A DNA stretch of 64,000 nt, from contig NCIJ01000003.1 in the NCBI GenBank assembly GCA_002282015.1, positions 124,001 to 188,000 on the forward strand. Direction: 5' to 3'. This stretch comes from Sulfuricurvum sp. 17-40-25 (GTDB lineage Bacteria > Campylobacterota > Campylobacteria > Campylobacterales > Sulfurimonadaceae). Below are positions 8,242-19,019 of the stretch, piece by piece. Within the stretch, counting starts at the first letter, position 1. Each line of letters begins with the position of its first letter. The notes under the pieces are model-generated. The model saw only the letters and a program-made list of their open reading frames with translations. It was not told the origin of the DNA and ran no database searches. The translations under genes and the position numbers were made by a program.

Positions 8242-9195
8242 TTACCGCTTAACAAACGGATTAAGCTTCAATAATACCGCATCGGCAATCTGGTTGCCGA
8301 TCAGCGTCAAAAACGCACTCATCATCAAAATCCCCATAATCACCGGATAATCCCGGCTCATAGCACTCATGTAAAATAACTGCCCCATCCCCTCAATCCC
8401 AAAAATAGATTCGAGTATCACCGATCCTCCGATCAATCCCGGCAAAGATAGCCCTAGCATCGTTACGATTGGCGGTAAAAGATTGGGAAGGATAAAATAA
8501 CGAATCAGTTGTCGTTCCTTAATCCCACGTGCTCTCGCAAAATAAACATAATCACTTTTGAGGATTTCCAGCGTCAGTGAACGTATGTACAATACCAAAC
8601 TCCCAACACCTACAAATACCATCACCCCAATAGGCAATACAAGATGCCACGCCATATCTATATAATAGCCAAACCCTAGCGGTGGTTCAAGCGAATGCAA
8701 TCCCGCAATAGGAAACCATCCCAGCATGACGCTCAGCACCATCATTAGCACCAATGCCAAATAGTAGGATGGCATTGCGAAACTCAGCAATGAGATCTGT
8801 GTGATCAGATGATCCATTTTTTTCTCATACGCCATAGCCGCTTTTATACCCATCCACAGAGATACTACAAAAGTGACAAAAAGAGCGATGATGTTCATCC
8901 ACAGTGTTACAGGAAGACGATCTGCTACTGCAGCGCTAACTTGCTGACCACTGACAAAGGATATTCCAAAATTTAGCTGTGAAAGATTGAGAACCCAATC
9001 AAAGTACTGTGTCCACAACGGTTTATCCAAGCCATAAATGGCTTTGAGCTGAGCAATCGCTTCGGGGGTCATGTTGGGATTAAGTTCACCGCTCATAAAA
9101 CTGTTGGGGGCCATATGAATTGCTCCAAATGAGAGAAGTGAAATTAACAAAAGCATTAACAATGTATAAGATAAAGATCGGAGTAAATATTTCAT
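8242..9195 (-). CDS. DppB/OppB-type ABC transporter permease, without adjacent partners
   Basis: 317 residues with six predicted membrane segments, the first at 8-30. The N-terminal block before the second segment (AIAQLKAIYGLDKPLWTQYFDWV) and the inner-membrane EAA-like loop (YVYFARARGIKERQLIRYFILPN) are diagnostic of the first permease (DppB/OppB/NikB type) of peptide/nickel ABC importers. The LPN-LPP helix pair and the C-terminal 'NQIADAVLLKLNPFVKR' end are also typical ('DpR' replaced by NPFVKR). No DppC, ATPase or binding-protein gene is adjacent: nusA lies on one side and a porin on the other. The substrate is unknown. The start is chosen by the promoter noted at 9202-9207. Confidence 0.9.
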   Translation of the reverse strand: MKYLLRSLSYTLLMLLLISLLSFGAIHMAPNSFMSGELNPNMTPEAIAQLKAIYGLDKPLWTQYFDWVLNLSQLNFGISFVSGQQVSAAVADRLPVTLWMNIIALFVTFVVSLWMGIKAAMAYEKKMDHLITQISLLSFAMPSYYLALVLMMVLSVMLGWFPIAGLHSLEPPLGFGYYIDMAWHLVLPIGVMVFVGVGSLVLYIRSLTLEILKSDYVYFARARGIKERQLIRYFILPNLLPPIVTMLGLSLPGLIGGSVILESIFGIEGMGQLFYMSAMSRDYPVIMGILMMSAFLTLIGNQIADAVLLKLNPFVKR

Positions 9196-9201
9196 AAAAT
9201 C

Positions 9202-9207
9202 ATTATA
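9202..9207 (-). promoter_or_regulatory. -10 box placed for a leaderless ABC permease mRNA
   Basis: Minus-strand TATAAT followed by only six bases (GATTTT) before the ATG at 9195. Transcription starting 6-7 nt after the -10 box would begin at the start codon itself. There is no Shine-Dalgarno sequence in those six bases. Confidence 0.5.
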
Positions 9208-9244
9208 ACAAAAGGGTTTATGGGAGTCAAGAAAGAGAGATTAA

Positions 9245-9269
9245 CCCCTTTTGTCATTTACAAAAGGGG
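9245..9269 (-). terminator. Intrinsic terminator after the first porin
   Basis: Perfect 10-bp stem (CCCCTTTTGT paired with ACAAAAGGGG) and a 5-nt loop, 83 bp downstream of the porin stop. On the minus strand it is followed by a pyrimidine-rich run (TTAATCTCTCTTTC). Confidence 0.7.
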
Positions 9270-9351
9270 GTGAAGCTTAACCATGTAAGTGCGACGAAAC
9301 AAAAACCGGTTAATTCCTTGCTTAAGGATTAAAATTTAAATGTCTACCCTC

Positions 9352-10602
9352 CTAGAAGTGAAGAGTAAAAAGTGTTTGGAATGTCTCGTAACGTTTACCA
9401 GCATTTTGATCTGTAGCATCTGCTGAGATTAACTCCAATAAGACGTCTAATGGACCAAATGATTTAAATGCAGTCAATGTGGCTTCATTCATTTTTACAT
9501 CTTTAGCTGTATTCTTGACATCTGTGTATTGTGCATAAAGCTTCACAAAACCAGCATCATACTCCGTACTCAATGTAACAGTGTCTGCACCTGCAGCCCC
9601 TACATACCCATAATTCCACCATTCTTCTGTGTATAATTTACTTTGCGCACCAAATTTACCATCACCTGAATATCTTCCTGTGTTATCCGTTGCTACGTTT
9701 GCAATTTTATAATATCCATCATCATCTACGCTAGAATAAGCAGCAGTGAGCTTTAAGTTTTCAATACCCTCATATGCCACTTTAAACGCATACGCACTTG
9801 AATCTGCTTGAGCACTCGAAGCACCTTTTGTATTCATACTCGCATATTGAGCACCAAGCTTTACATTTTTAACCAACTGGCAATCCCAATCTGCTTGCAA
9901 CCAATACGCATTCATCATATCTTTTACATCGAAATACCATGCTTGAGCAACCAATGGTTTGAATGAATTATTAATAGCTCCTACTGTATAGGCTCCATCT
10001 GCAGCAAAAGTTCCAAAACTACCGCCACTGGCCATATAATCCCAACCCGCTGTAGAACTGTTTGCACTTCCACCAACGTTAAGCCCATTTCCCTGGCCAA
10101 CATATGCACCGATCAATGTAGTATCCGCGATATCGGTATTTGTCAAAACTGCAGCGGTAAATGTGTTTGGAACAACTGACCATTTTTCAGAGAAGATGAA
10201 TGGGGAATCGAACTCCATACGACCTACTTTTGCAGTCGTTTTAGCCACTTTTCCTTCCATCCACAAGTCTCCGATCCATACAGCATCATCTATTTTATTT
10301 CCAGTTTTATCTCTGTTAGCCCATGAGCCTGTAACAATCTCTCTTTCTAACCCAAGAGTGGATACAATATCTCCGCCGATCCCAAAAGAGAGATTCTCCA
10401 TGATATCACCCGTTACGTTCAAACGAAGTGCAGTATCACCTATGCTAGTCTCTCGATCAAATAAACCATCTTTTCCTTGACCATCAAGATTATCTGTATT
10501 ATAATACAATTCAAGATTACCGGTTACTTTTAGATTATCAATCGCAAATGCGCTCGCACTCATTAACATCGCACACGCAAGACTCATTTTTACTAATTTC
10601 AT
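9352..10602 (-). CDS. MOMP-type outer-membrane porin, copy 1
   Basis: 416 residues. A Sec signal peptide (residues 1-20, cleavage after ASAFA) leads into alternating beta strands; the last residues end in an aromatic-rich strand with terminal Phe (FTLHF), the signature recognised by the BAM complex. The N-terminus (MKLVKMSLA...) and the later block 'NNSFKPLVAQAWYFDV..YWLQADWDCQL' resemble the Campylobacter major outer-membrane porin family. It is a paralogue of the gene at 11616-12851, sharing long segments such as GKVGRMEFD/GKVGRMELD type stretches. A very strong AGGAGG ribosome binding site precedes the ATG, and an intrinsic terminator follows. General diffusion porin is the likely role; solute preference is not readable. 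Confidence 0.88.
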   Translation of the reverse strand: MKLVKMSLACAMLMSASAFAIDNLKVTGNLELYYNTDNLDGQGKDGLFDRETSIGDTALRLNVTGDIMENLSFGIGGDIVSTLGLEREIVTGSWANRDKTGNKIDDAVWIGDLWMEGKVAKTTAKVGRMEFDSPFIFSEKWSVVPNTFTAAVLTNTDIADTTLIGAYVGQGNGLNVGGSANSSTAGWDYMASGGSFGTFAADGAYTVGAINNSFKPLVAQAWYFDVKDMMNAYWLQADWDCQLVKNVKLGAQYASMNTKGASSAQADSSAYAFKVAYEGIENLKLTAAYSSVDDDGYYKIANVATDNTGRYSGDGKFGAQSKLYTEEWWNYGYVGAAGADTVTLSTEYDAGFVKLYAQYTDVKNTAKDVKMNEATLTAFKSFGPLDVLLELISADATDQNAGKRYETFQTLFTLHF

Positions 10603-10769
10603 TGTTTCCTCCTATTGACCATTTCTGTGTCTATAAAACTTTAACATTTTTGGAGATATAAGCATCAGCATAACTGCTTAATTTTTAATCAGTATAGTAA
10701 AATATGTTTCCTTCCTTGAATTGCTGCACAATTAAATGCGCATTTACTTTACATTCACCATTATATATT

Positions 10770-10775
10770 TATACT
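10770..10775 (+). promoter_or_regulatory. -10 box placed for a leaderless small-protein mRNA
   Basis: TATACT, then six bases (ACGATT), then the ATG at 10782. No Shine-Dalgarno sequence is present between them. Same layout as at 9202, 22050 and 44972. Confidence 0.45.
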
Positions 10776-10781
10776 ACGATT

Positions 10782-11057
10782 ATGAAGACAGTAACACTTG
10801 CAGGGCTTATAATACTTCTCATTACTTTTCTAGCTGTAAGTGAACTTAATTGGTCATTATCTACACAACAAGAATTGGTTAGTGAATCTGTAATTGTATT
10901 AGAAAATTCTGAAAATGAATTTGACTGTGCTGTAGCATTCCTCACTAAAAAAATACCGTTACTATCTGTAGAGCCTAAAAATTTGCATGACTATAAAAGT
11001 GACTCTATTTTATTTGATATATCCAAGGATCTTTTTCGTCCACCTTCTCTCGCATAG
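10782..11057 (+). CDS. Small unknown protein with N-terminal membrane/signal segment
   Basis: 91 residues from the ATG at 10782; an upstream in-frame ATG at 10704 would add 26 residues across the proposed promoter. Residues 4-20 are hydrophobic (LAGLIILLITFLAVS), either a membrane anchor or an uncleaved signal. The rest is acidic and has no recognised motif; a single Cys lies at about residue 48. It is followed 52 bp later by a lipoprotein gene on the same strand, and both sit between two porin genes on the other strand. I do not recognise the family. Confidence 0.5.
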   Translation: MKTVTLAGLIILLITFLAVSELNWSLSTQQELVSESVIVLENSENEFDCAVAFLTKKIPLLSVEPKNLHDYKSDSILFDISKDLFRPPSLA

Positions 11058-11109
11058 TTTCCTCACCTATATTAAATATTAAACACAAATATAACCAATA
11101 AGGAAAACT

Positions 11110-11568
11110 ATGTTAATCAAAAATATGCGTAACACACTATTTATCGCCACATTCATTTCATCAACAATAGCAATATCTGGTTGTGCCAATTCGCTAGCCT
11201 TAACGCCCATATCAAAAGTTCAGAAAGATTTTAAGAACGTTTTTGATGTCAAAGTATTAAATCAAGCCATAGCAAATGCCGCAAAAGAAAAGAATTGGGA
11301 TATTGTTAATCAAACACCCACATCAATGAGCCTAAAAAAAAGATACCAAACACAAACCTATTTATCTCCAATAGAACGCTGGAAAAGAGTTACTGTAAAT
11401 AATGATATCTATGCCAATGTAGAGATAAACCCAAAGTTTTTTAAGATCAATCTTGCAGATAAAAGTGAACAATCATTGAAAACGGATAGCGATCGAGAAC
11501 TTTTAAATGAAGATATTAAAAATCTTGAAAAAGCGATTTACGGAGAATTAACAGAAAAACTACTATAA
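11110..11568 (+). CDS. Unknown lipoprotein
   Basis: 152 residues. Signal peptide with lipobox ISGC (Cys at about residue 25), so it should be lipid-modified. The mature part has the pattern 'AIANAAKEKNWDIVNQTPTSMSLKKRYQ ... VNNDIYANVEINPKFFKINLAD', resembling small lipoproteins in which an amphipathic helix with a conserved Trp precedes a four-stranded sheet; this is a pattern resemblance only. The ribosome binding site AAGGAAA precedes the ATG. It ends 48 bp before the convergent second porin, with a hairpin between them. Function unknown. Confidence 0.65.
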   Translation: MLIKNMRNTLFIATFISSTIAISGCANSLALTPISKVQKDFKNVFDVKVLNQAIANAAKEKNWDIVNQTPTSMSLKKRYQTQTYLSPIERWKRVTVNNDIYANVEINPKFFKINLADKSEQSLKTDSDRELLNEDIKNLEKAIYGELTEKLL

Positions 11569-11579
11569 AGTGGAAAAGG

Positions 11580-11600
11580 TTCACCCCACTAGGGGGTGAA
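11580..11600. terminator. Hairpin terminator between convergent genes
   Basis: TTCACCCC pairs with GGGGTGAA around a 5-nt loop. It lies between the lipoprotein (+) and the second porin (-). On the minus strand it is followed by CCTTTTCC, so it best fits termination of the porin mRNA. Confidence 0.55.
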
Positions 11601-11615
11601 AGAAGAAATAAACTC

Positions 11616-12851
11616 TTAGAAGTTAAGAGTTAAATATGCATTGAGAGTATTAAACTGTGATCCTACATTTTGATCATCAGCAGTCGTCGAAATATATGCT
11701 AATTTTGTATCCAATGGTCCGAATGACTTAGAAACTGATAATGCGATCTCATCAAGGTTCTTATTGCTTGCCATTTTATCATTTTCAACATTTGTATACG
11801 ATGCACAGACTTTTACCAAATCTTTGACATCATACGATGCTTTTAAATTCCATGATTCAGCACCAGGAGCACTTACGTAACCGTAGTTGCTTCCACCCCA
11901 TGCGGCTTCAGTATAAAGCTTAGACTGTGATGCAGTACCTGTTGCAACATTTGCTACATTAAGAATCCCATCATTATCTACATCAGAATATGCTGTAGAA
12001 AGTTTCAAATTTTGAATCCCTTCATAAGCAACCTGAACTGCGTATGCACTAGAATCCTTCGCAGCTGTCCCCAAAATACCTTTTGGATCCAAATTGGCAT
12101 ATTGAACACCAATTTTTACATCTTTTAGCAATTGGCAATCCCAATCCGCTTGTAACCAGAAAGCATCGGCAACATTAGATACATTGTAATACCATGCCTG
12201 TGCTACCAATGGTTTGAATGAGTTATTGATGATAGCTGCTGCATAAGCACCTTCATTTACAAATGAATTAAATGTAGCGCCAGAATTAACTACACCACCA
12301 AAACCAACAGCACTACTACCACCATTACCTTTTCCAATCCATGCACCTACTAATGTTGTGTCCTGGATATCTTGGTTAATTAGCACTGCACCTTCAAAAG
12401 TATTTGGAGCAATATTCCATTTTTCAGAGAATACCAATGGTGTATCAAGCTCCATACGACCAACTTTAGCCGTTGTTTTTCCCACAGTTGTTGCCAACCA
12501 TGCTTCACCGATCCATGCCTCATCATTTACTTGAAGACCGAGGCCTGATGAATTGTTAGTAGTACCGTGAGCTCCTGACCATACATTATTGACAAGATTA
12601 TTTTCAAGACCCAATGAACTAACGGCATAACCTGTTACACCAAAAGAAACACCTTTTAAAAGATCCCCTGTAACACCGAGACGTAATGCTGTATCAGCCT
12701 CAGATTCAGCTTTATCAAATAGATTAGCTCCATTATCATCACTTGTACTATAATATACTTTTGCATCACCATTAACTTTTACATTGTCAATTGCGAATGC
12801 GCTAGCACCCATTACCATTGCAGCCACGAGGCTCATTTTAACTAATTTCAT
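11616..12851 (-). CDS. MOMP-type outer-membrane porin, copy 2
   Basis: 411 residues. Signal peptide of about 20 residues (ends ASAFA), then beta strands ending with a terminal Phe (YLTLNF). It is clearly a paralogue of the porin at 9352: the signal peptides differ at few positions and the blocks 'NNSFKPLVAQAWYYNV', 'FWLQADWDCQLLKDVKIGVQYA' and 'SYGPLDTKLA'-like ends correspond. The loops between strands differ in length and composition, as expected of surface-exposed parts. An AAGGAG ribosome binding site lies 6 nt before the ATG. It is likely a general porin; which copy is the major one cannot be told from sequence. Confidence 0.88.
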   Translation of the reverse strand: MKLVKMSLVAAMVMGASAFAIDNVKVNGDAKVYYSTSDDNGANLFDKAESEADTALRLGVTGDLLKGVSFGVTGYAVSSLGLENNLVNNVWSGAHGTTNNSSGLGLQVNDEAWIGEAWLATTVGKTTAKVGRMELDTPLVFSEKWNIAPNTFEGAVLINQDIQDTTLVGAWIGKGNGGSSAVGFGGVVNSGATFNSFVNEGAYAAAIINNSFKPLVAQAWYYNVSNVADAFWLQADWDCQLLKDVKIGVQYANLDPKGILGTAAKDSSAYAVQVAYEGIQNLKLSTAYSDVDNDGILNVANVATGTASQSKLYTEAAWGGSNYGYVSAPGAESWNLKASYDVKDLVKVCASYTNVENDKMASNKNLDEIALSVSKSFGPLDTKLAYISTTADDQNVGSQFNTLNAYLTLNF

Positions 12852-13067
12852 TTATTCTCCTTAAGCTAAGCTTGACTTTATTGGATTTTACCCCATAGAT
12901 TGTTTCGTCGAAATCATTGTAACTCTGCAATTCTTAAAGAAAGCTGTAATAATATTATTCTACTTTACTTATCAATATTTTCTCACAAGTCCCTGCATCA
13001 TGCTCTTTGATATTTTTGTGATTTAATTTTTAGCCATGTGCTTTGTAAAATTTAGACTCAATTATGT

Positions 13068-13073
13068 TATAGT
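13068..13073 (+). promoter_or_regulatory. -10 box of the 13113 lipoprotein gene
   Basis: TATAGT with an upstream TG (TGTTATAGT), and a TTGTAA element at 13043-13048. The leader is about 33 nt with an AAAAGGA ribosome binding site before the ATG at 13113. The 261-bp region 12852-13112 otherwise holds only the divergent porin promoter region. Confidence 0.45.
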
Positions 13074-13112
13074 TCAAATTAGTCTTAACTCTTCAGAAAA
13101 GGATCTATTTTT

Positions 13113-13529
13113 ATGCGTTTATCATTATCAATCATTATTTCCGCTTTTACCCTGGCAGGATGCGCCACAAATGCCACTACACCTCCATCACAAAATAGCT
13201 CATTAAATGCTGTTTCACCAAACACTGCTGCAGTATCCCAAGGTGGTGCAATGCAAAGTTCATTGGATTCATGGCTAAAAGAGGATTGGGTTCCCAATAG
13301 TGCATCTGGAGCATCTACTGCCTCGTCTTCCACCTCTAAGGGTACTTCAGCAGCTACTTCTGCCTCGATAGAACCAACCGTAGTAAGCGATGAAAAGCCG
13401 TTTACATTACAAAGCTATGCCGATAAATGGAAAGCGTATCATGAGAATAAAGAGAAGATGAATGAAGGGAAGCCAAAAGAGGCTTCGCATATTGATGCAG
13501 TAAATGCACTGCCGGTTATTGGAAAATAG
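13113..13529 (+). CDS. Unknown Ser/Thr/Ala-rich lipoprotein
   Basis: 138 residues. Signal peptide with lipobox LAGC (Cys at residue 17). The mature N-terminal two thirds is a low-complexity Ser/Thr/Ala/Pro stretch (about 18-95), probably disordered; a short charged C-terminal region follows (FTLQSYADKWKAYHENKEK), the only part likely to fold. It ends 3 bp from the convergent fabI. No family is recognised. Low-complexity linkers of this kind often hold a small domain away from the membrane, but that is inference. Confidence 0.6.
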   Translation: MRLSLSIIISAFTLAGCATNATTPPSQNSSLNAVSPNTAAVSQGGAMQSSLDSWLKEDWVPNSASGASTASSSTSKGTSAATSASIEPTVVSDEKPFTLQSYADKWKAYHENKEKMNEGKPKEASHIDAVNALPVIGK

Positions 13530-13532
13530 AGA

Positions 13533-15079
<1,547 letters not shown>

Positions 15080-15088
15080 GCATACTCC

Positions 15089-16282
15089 TTATTTCATCAA
15101 AGGTTTAACGCCAGGAAGTACTTTTCCCTCTAACAGCTCAAGAGACGCTCCGCCGCCAGTAGAGATAAACGTCATCTCTTCATCCAAACCGATACGCTGG
15201 ACTAAATCAGCAGTGTCCCCACCACCTACAACTGTTATAGCATCTGAGTCCGCGAGAAAATGGGCCAGCTTATTGGAACCCTTTGCAAAGCGCTCCATCT
15301 CATAAACACCCATCGGACCATTCCACAAAATGGTTTTGACATCTTGCAAAACTTCTCCATACAGTTCAATACTCGCAGGTCCGATATCCAATCCCATCCA
15401 TCCAGTTGGGATCTCTTGAGTACTGACCGTTGTGCTGTTCGCATCGGCACTGAACTCTTCAGCAGCTACGACATCCACAGGTAGGTAAAACTTTACTCTA
15501 AGACGCTTTGCCTCATTCATGATCTTATCGGCTTCCTCGATCAGATCATCTTCAACGAGAGAATTTCCGACATCGTATCCCATGGCTTTGAGAAACGTAA
15601 ATGCCATCCCACCGCCAATGAGGATCTTATCCACACGAGGTAATAGATTTACCAAAGCTTCAAGCTTCCCTGATACTTTACTTCCTCCAACAATTGCTGC
15701 AAACGGTCGCGCAGGGCTTTCCAACAAGGTATCAAAAAACTCGATCTCTTTGAGTAGTAAAAAGCCTGCTCCCTTGTGCTCGCGATCAAAATGCTTTGTA
15801 ATCCCCTCGACCGATGCGTGTGCACGGTGACTAACCCCAAAGGCATCATTGATATAGAAATCGGCTAAGGTTGCCAATGCAGCACTCAATTCAGGATCAT
15901 TTTTGGTTTCACCCTTCTCAAAACGCAAGTTTTCAAGTACCAGTACTTCACCTGATTTTAGCTCTCGTGCTAACTTTTGAGCATCTTCACCCACAACATC
16001 TTTAGCTAGCTTAACATCCATTTTTAACAGCTGCTGTAAACGAAGTACAACTGGTGATAAGGAATCCTCTTCACTAAAAACACCTGCCATAGGACGACCA
16101 AAATGGGATGCTAGTATAATCGCACACTCTTGATCAAGACAATATTTGATACTCGCAAGTGCTGAACGGATACGACGATCATCTGTGATATTGCCAAATT
16201 CATCCATAGGAACATTAAAATCACATCGAATAAATACTTTTTTGTCGTGCAGATCACACTCTTTAATGCTTAATAGTTTCAT
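15089..16282 (-). CDS. pgk: Phosphoglycerate kinase
   Basis: 397 residues, normal length. Transfers phosphate between 1,3-bisphosphoglycerate and ADP. Seen motifs: [10 protein letters not shown] near the N-terminus, the substrate-binding SHFGRP, the hinge block VGGSKVSGK, and the nucleotide-binding GGGDTADLV with the terminal GGGASLELL. It overlaps gap by 4 nt, so the two enzymes are coupled; together with tpiA they form the lower-glycolysis/gluconeogenesis operon. Confidence 0.98.
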   Translation of the reverse strand: MKLLSIKECDLHDKKVFIRCDFNVPMDEFGNITDDRRIRSALASIKYCLDQECAIILASHFGRPMAGVFSEEDSLSPVVLRLQQLLKMDVKLAKDVVGEDAQKLARELKSGEVLVLENLRFEKGETKNDPELSAALATLADFYINDAFGVSHRAHASVEGITKHFDREHKGAGFLLLKEIEFFDTLLESPARPFAAIVGGSKVSGKLEALVNLLPRVDKILIGGGMAFTFLKAMGYDVGNSLVEDDLIEEADKIMNEAKRLRVKFYLPVDVVAAEEFSADANSTTVSTQEIPTGWMGLDIGPASIELYGEVLQDVKTILWNGPMGVYEMERFAKGSNKLAHFLADSDAITVVGGGDTADLVQRIGLDEEMTFISTGGGASLELLEGKVLPGVKPLMK

Positions 16283-17295
16283 TTTTGTCCCTCATAATGT
16301 GTAATAAAAAGTGCCATTTCGATCAGGCGATTAGAATAACCCCACTCGTTGTCATACCATGCCATTATTTTAACCAAGTTACCATCAACAACCTGCACCA
16401 AATCAGCCGCGACGATAGCACTGTGACTGGATCCAACAAAATCCTGCGACACACGATAACGCTCGTCTACTTCCAGTATTCCCTTTAAGTCACTTCGTGC
16501 ATGTTCTTTGAACCGCGCTACAATCTCTTCTTTCGTCACATCTTTACGTACTAGCACATTCAGATCTACCATCGAAACATCCGGCGTCGGAACCCGTACG
16601 CTTTGTCCATGAAGCTTTCCTTCCAGTGTAGGTAAGACTAATGATATTGCTTTGGCGGCACCCGTAGTTGTAGGGATCATGTTCTCTGCAGCTGCACGCG
16701 AACGGCGCATATCCGTACCGTGAGCTGAATCAATAATCGCTTGTCCGTTAGTATAGGCATGAATCGTGGTCATCAACCCCTTCTCGATTCCATACGCTTC
16801 ATCGATGATTTTAGCAATGGGTCCCAAACAGTTGGTCGTGCAAGACGCATTTGAGATAATATCTTGCCCCGCATACAGATGGTGATTAACACCCAATACA
16901 AAGGTGGCTGTCTCTTCATCTTGCTTTGGGGCAGAAATAATTACTTTCTTAACCCCTTTTGCAAGATGATGACGCGTGGACTGGGTCGTTAAAAATAAAC
17001 CGCTGCATTCGAAGACCACATCTGCCCCGCAAGCTCCAAAATCAAGTTTCTGTGGATCTTTATGCGAAAAGACCGCAACGGTTGCTGACCCAATTTTGAG
17101 ATGATCATTATCAATAATGGAAACTTCCTCGTTAAAAGGGCCATGCACAGAATCATTTTGCAACAAATACTGCATCATTTCAATCGATGCCATGTCATTT
17201 ATTGCCACGAGCTCAACGTCACTGCGTGAGGTAATCAATCGTGTAACACAACGGCCGATTCTACCAAATCCATTGATAGCGATTTTTAGCGCCAT
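16279..17295 (-). CDS. gap: Glyceraldehyde-3-phosphate dehydrogenase, type I
   Basis: 338 residues. NAD-binding start INGFGRIGR; the Asp of AINDMAS suggests NAD preference. The catalytic Cys is in SNASCTTNC, and the helper His lies in the stretch after the [11 protein letters not shown]-containing C-terminal domain is positioned as usual. It is the first gene of the four-gene operon. A minus-strand TAAAAT at 17329-17334 can serve as its -10 box, 34 bp before the ATG, and GAGGA is the ribosome binding site. Confidence 0.98.
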   Translation of the reverse strand: MALKIAINGFGRIGRCVTRLITSRSDVELVAINDMASIEMMQYLLQNDSVHGPFNEEVSIIDNDHLKIGSATVAVFSHKDPQKLDFGACGADVVFECSGLFLTTQSTRHHLAKGVKKVIISAPKQDEETATFVLGVNHHLYAGQDIISNASCTTNCLGPIAKIIDEAYGIEKGLMTTIHAYTNGQAIIDSAHGTDMRRSRAAAENMIPTTTGAAKAISLVLPTLEGKLHGQSVRVPTPDVSMVDLNVLVRKDVTKEEIVARFKEHARSDLKGILEVDERYRVSQDFVGSSHSAIVAADLVQVVDGNLVKIMAWYDNEWGYSNRLIEMALFITHYEGQK

Positions 17296-17346
17296 TAAAC
17301 TATTTTCCTCTTCTACAGTAATAAGGGGATTTTACCAAAATTCGGT

Positions 17347-17352
17347 TATAAT
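17347..17352 (+). promoter_or_regulatory. -10 box of nadD-rsfS
   Basis: Perfect TATAAT, 28 bp before the TTG start of nadD, back to back with the gap promoter (minus-strand TAAAAT at 17329-17334). Confidence 0.55.
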
Positions 17353-17380
17353 TTCGATTAAAATCAAGTGAAGGTAAACG

Positions 17381-17923
17381 TTGCTAGCACTTTATGGCGG
17401 AAGTTTCGATCCACCCCACGCAGGTCATGTACGTGTTGCCCTAAAAGCACTTGAAATTTTGGATATTGACAAACTCATTATTGTCCCTAATTTTCGAAAT
17501 CCATTTAAGTCGTTGCAGTGTGCCGATGGTACTCAACGCATCAAATGGTTACAGCAGATATTTAAGTCGTATGAAAAAATCGAAATCAGTGATTTTGAAG
17601 TCAATATGCATCGAAGTGTCCCTACGATTGAAACCGTAGAACATTACGCATCCAAAAATGAAAAGCTCTATGTGATCATCGGAGCCGACAATTTGCCCTC
17701 TTTAGAACAATGGCATAACTACGAACAACTTGCCCAAAAGGTCATTTTTGTAGTTGCCACTCGCGACAACATTGCCATTCCCTCAGGGATGATAACGTTA
17801 GAGGTACATGAAGAGAGCCGATCAACGTATTTTCGAGACCGATACTCCCCATTGGGACTTGAGGAAACACTCGAAAACGATATTATTACTTACTACAAGG
17901 AACACAATGAACCCAAGAATTGA
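17381..17923 (+). CDS. nadD: Nicotinate-nucleotide adenylyltransferase
   Basis: 180 residues, starting at TTG (17381) after a GAAGG ribosome binding site. Makes nicotinate adenine dinucleotide from nicotinate mononucleotide and ATP in NAD synthesis. The nucleotidyltransferase motif GGSFDPPHAGH is at residues 5-15. The second motif, usually ISSTxIR, appears here as RSTYFRDR. The stop overlaps rsfS by 17 nt. No in-frame ATG lies upstream of the catalytic motif, so the TTG start is well supported. Confidence 0.95.
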   Translation: MLALYGGSFDPPHAGHVRVALKALEILDIDKLIIVPNFRNPFKSLQCADGTQRIKWLQQIFKSYEKIEISDFEVNMHRSVPTIETVEHYASKNEKLYVIIGADNLPSLEQWHNYEQLAQKVIFVVATRDNIAIPSGMITLEVHEESRSTYFRDRYSPLGLEETLENDIITYYKEHNEPKN

Positions 17924-18236
17924 AAAAATCAGTCATGTATTAGACATGAACAAAGCCGAAAATATCGAAGTATTTGATCTTATCGGATCGGATTATTTCG
18001 CAGATTACGTTGTTATCGCAACCTCTTTGGGTGAGCGTCACACGTTTGCTCTACTTGATCACCTGAAACGAAATCTAAAACCGGAAGAAGAGTTTTTAGC
18101 AATCGATGAGAGCGGAGACTGGATCGCTATTGATTTAGGCGATATTCTTATCCATGTTTTAACTCCTAATTATCGTAGCATCTACGATTTAGAAAGTTTC
18201 TTACGCGAAATCGCTGCACGGAAGAACAAAGACTAA
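17907..18236 (+). CDS. rsfS: Ribosome silencing factor RsfS
   Basis: 109 residues from the ATG at 17907. Binds ribosomal protein uL14 on the 50S subunit and blocks subunit joining in starved cells. The family core is clear: ENIEVFDLIGSDYFADYVVIATS, the central GDWIAIDLGDILIHVL and the C-terminal YDLESF. An earlier in-frame ATG inside nadD (17808) would add 33 unrelated residues. It is coupled to nadD and runs directly into the next gene. Confidence 0.95.
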   Translation: MNPRIEKISHVLDMNKAENIEVFDLIGSDYFADYVVIATSLGERHTFALLDHLKRNLKPEEEFLAIDESGDWIAIDLGDILIHVLTPNYRSIYDLESFLREIAARKNKD

Positions 18237-19001
18237 ATGTTTTTGATCAAAAAATACATTTCGTCTTTTTTGATGCCTTTTCCCATTTTTCTTTTCCTTC
18301 TTGGAATAGGACTCTACTTTTTATATCGCGGAAATATCAAACGTTCTAAAGTATGGATTCTCGGTTCCATCATTTGGATCAGCATGCTCTCCTACTCTCC
18401 TTTTGCAGCATTGTTGCTTCTGCCATTAGAAAGTACTTACTCAAAAGTCGAACTTACCAGTACACCGCCCAAATACATCCATGTACTTGGAAATGGGCAT
18501 ACCAGTAACCCACGTCTTCCGCTGTCTTCTGAAATAGCACTTGTCTCTCTTGCTCGTATCACTGAGGGGGTTTCACTCTACAAAGCACATCCCAATATGA
18601 AACTTATCTTTAGCGGCTATGGTGGCTATGATCCTGTCTCTAATGCCCGAAAAAACAGCCAAATGGCGATTGCACTTGGTGTTAATCCAGCCGACATAAT
18701 TCTTCTTGAAACTCCCAAAGACACTCACGAAGAAGCAATAGCCTCTAAAAAGATTGTCGGGGATGAGCCGATTATCCTTGTCACCTCAGCATCCCATATG
18801 GTTCGAGCTTCTGCTTTATTTCGTAAAGAAGGTATCAACATCATACAGGCACCTACCGATTTTCAAGTAAAAGCCGACAGTAACTTATGGCAATTTCCCT
18901 CAGCAGATGGATTAGTACGCTCCGAAGCCGCTTTTCATGAATACCTAGGTCTGGCATGGGAAAGAGTAAAAAGTATGTTAAAGAAAGTTGCTGAGCTATA
19001 A
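18237..19001 (+). CDS. YdcF/ElyC-type DUF218 membrane protein
   Basis: 254 residues. Two membrane segments (about 12-30 and 38-60) are followed by a cytoplasmic or periplasmic DUF218 domain (about 78-240) with the family pattern: strand YIHVLGNG, then 'SGYGG', 'DTHEEA' and 'LVTSASHMVRA'. ElyC in E. coli affects peptidoglycan and envelope integrity; the exact reaction is not settled. Its ATG overlaps nothing but begins straight after the rsfS stop, so it is in the nadD-rsfS transcription unit. It ends 18 bp from the convergent SoxZY fusion gene. Confidence 0.85.
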   Translation: MFLIKKYISSFLMPFPIFLFLLGIGLYFLYRGNIKRSKVWILGSIIWISMLSYSPFAALLLLPLESTYSKVELTSTPPKYIHVLGNGHTSNPRLPLSSEIALVSLARITEGVSLYKAHPNMKLIFSGYGGYDPVSNARKNSQMAIALGVNPADIILLETPKDTHEEAIASKKIVGDEPIILVTSASHMVRASALFRKEGINIIQAPTDFQVKADSNLWQFPSADGLVRSEAAFHEYLGLAWERVKSMLKKVAEL

Positions 19002-19019
19002 ACTATTACTAAGATACCC

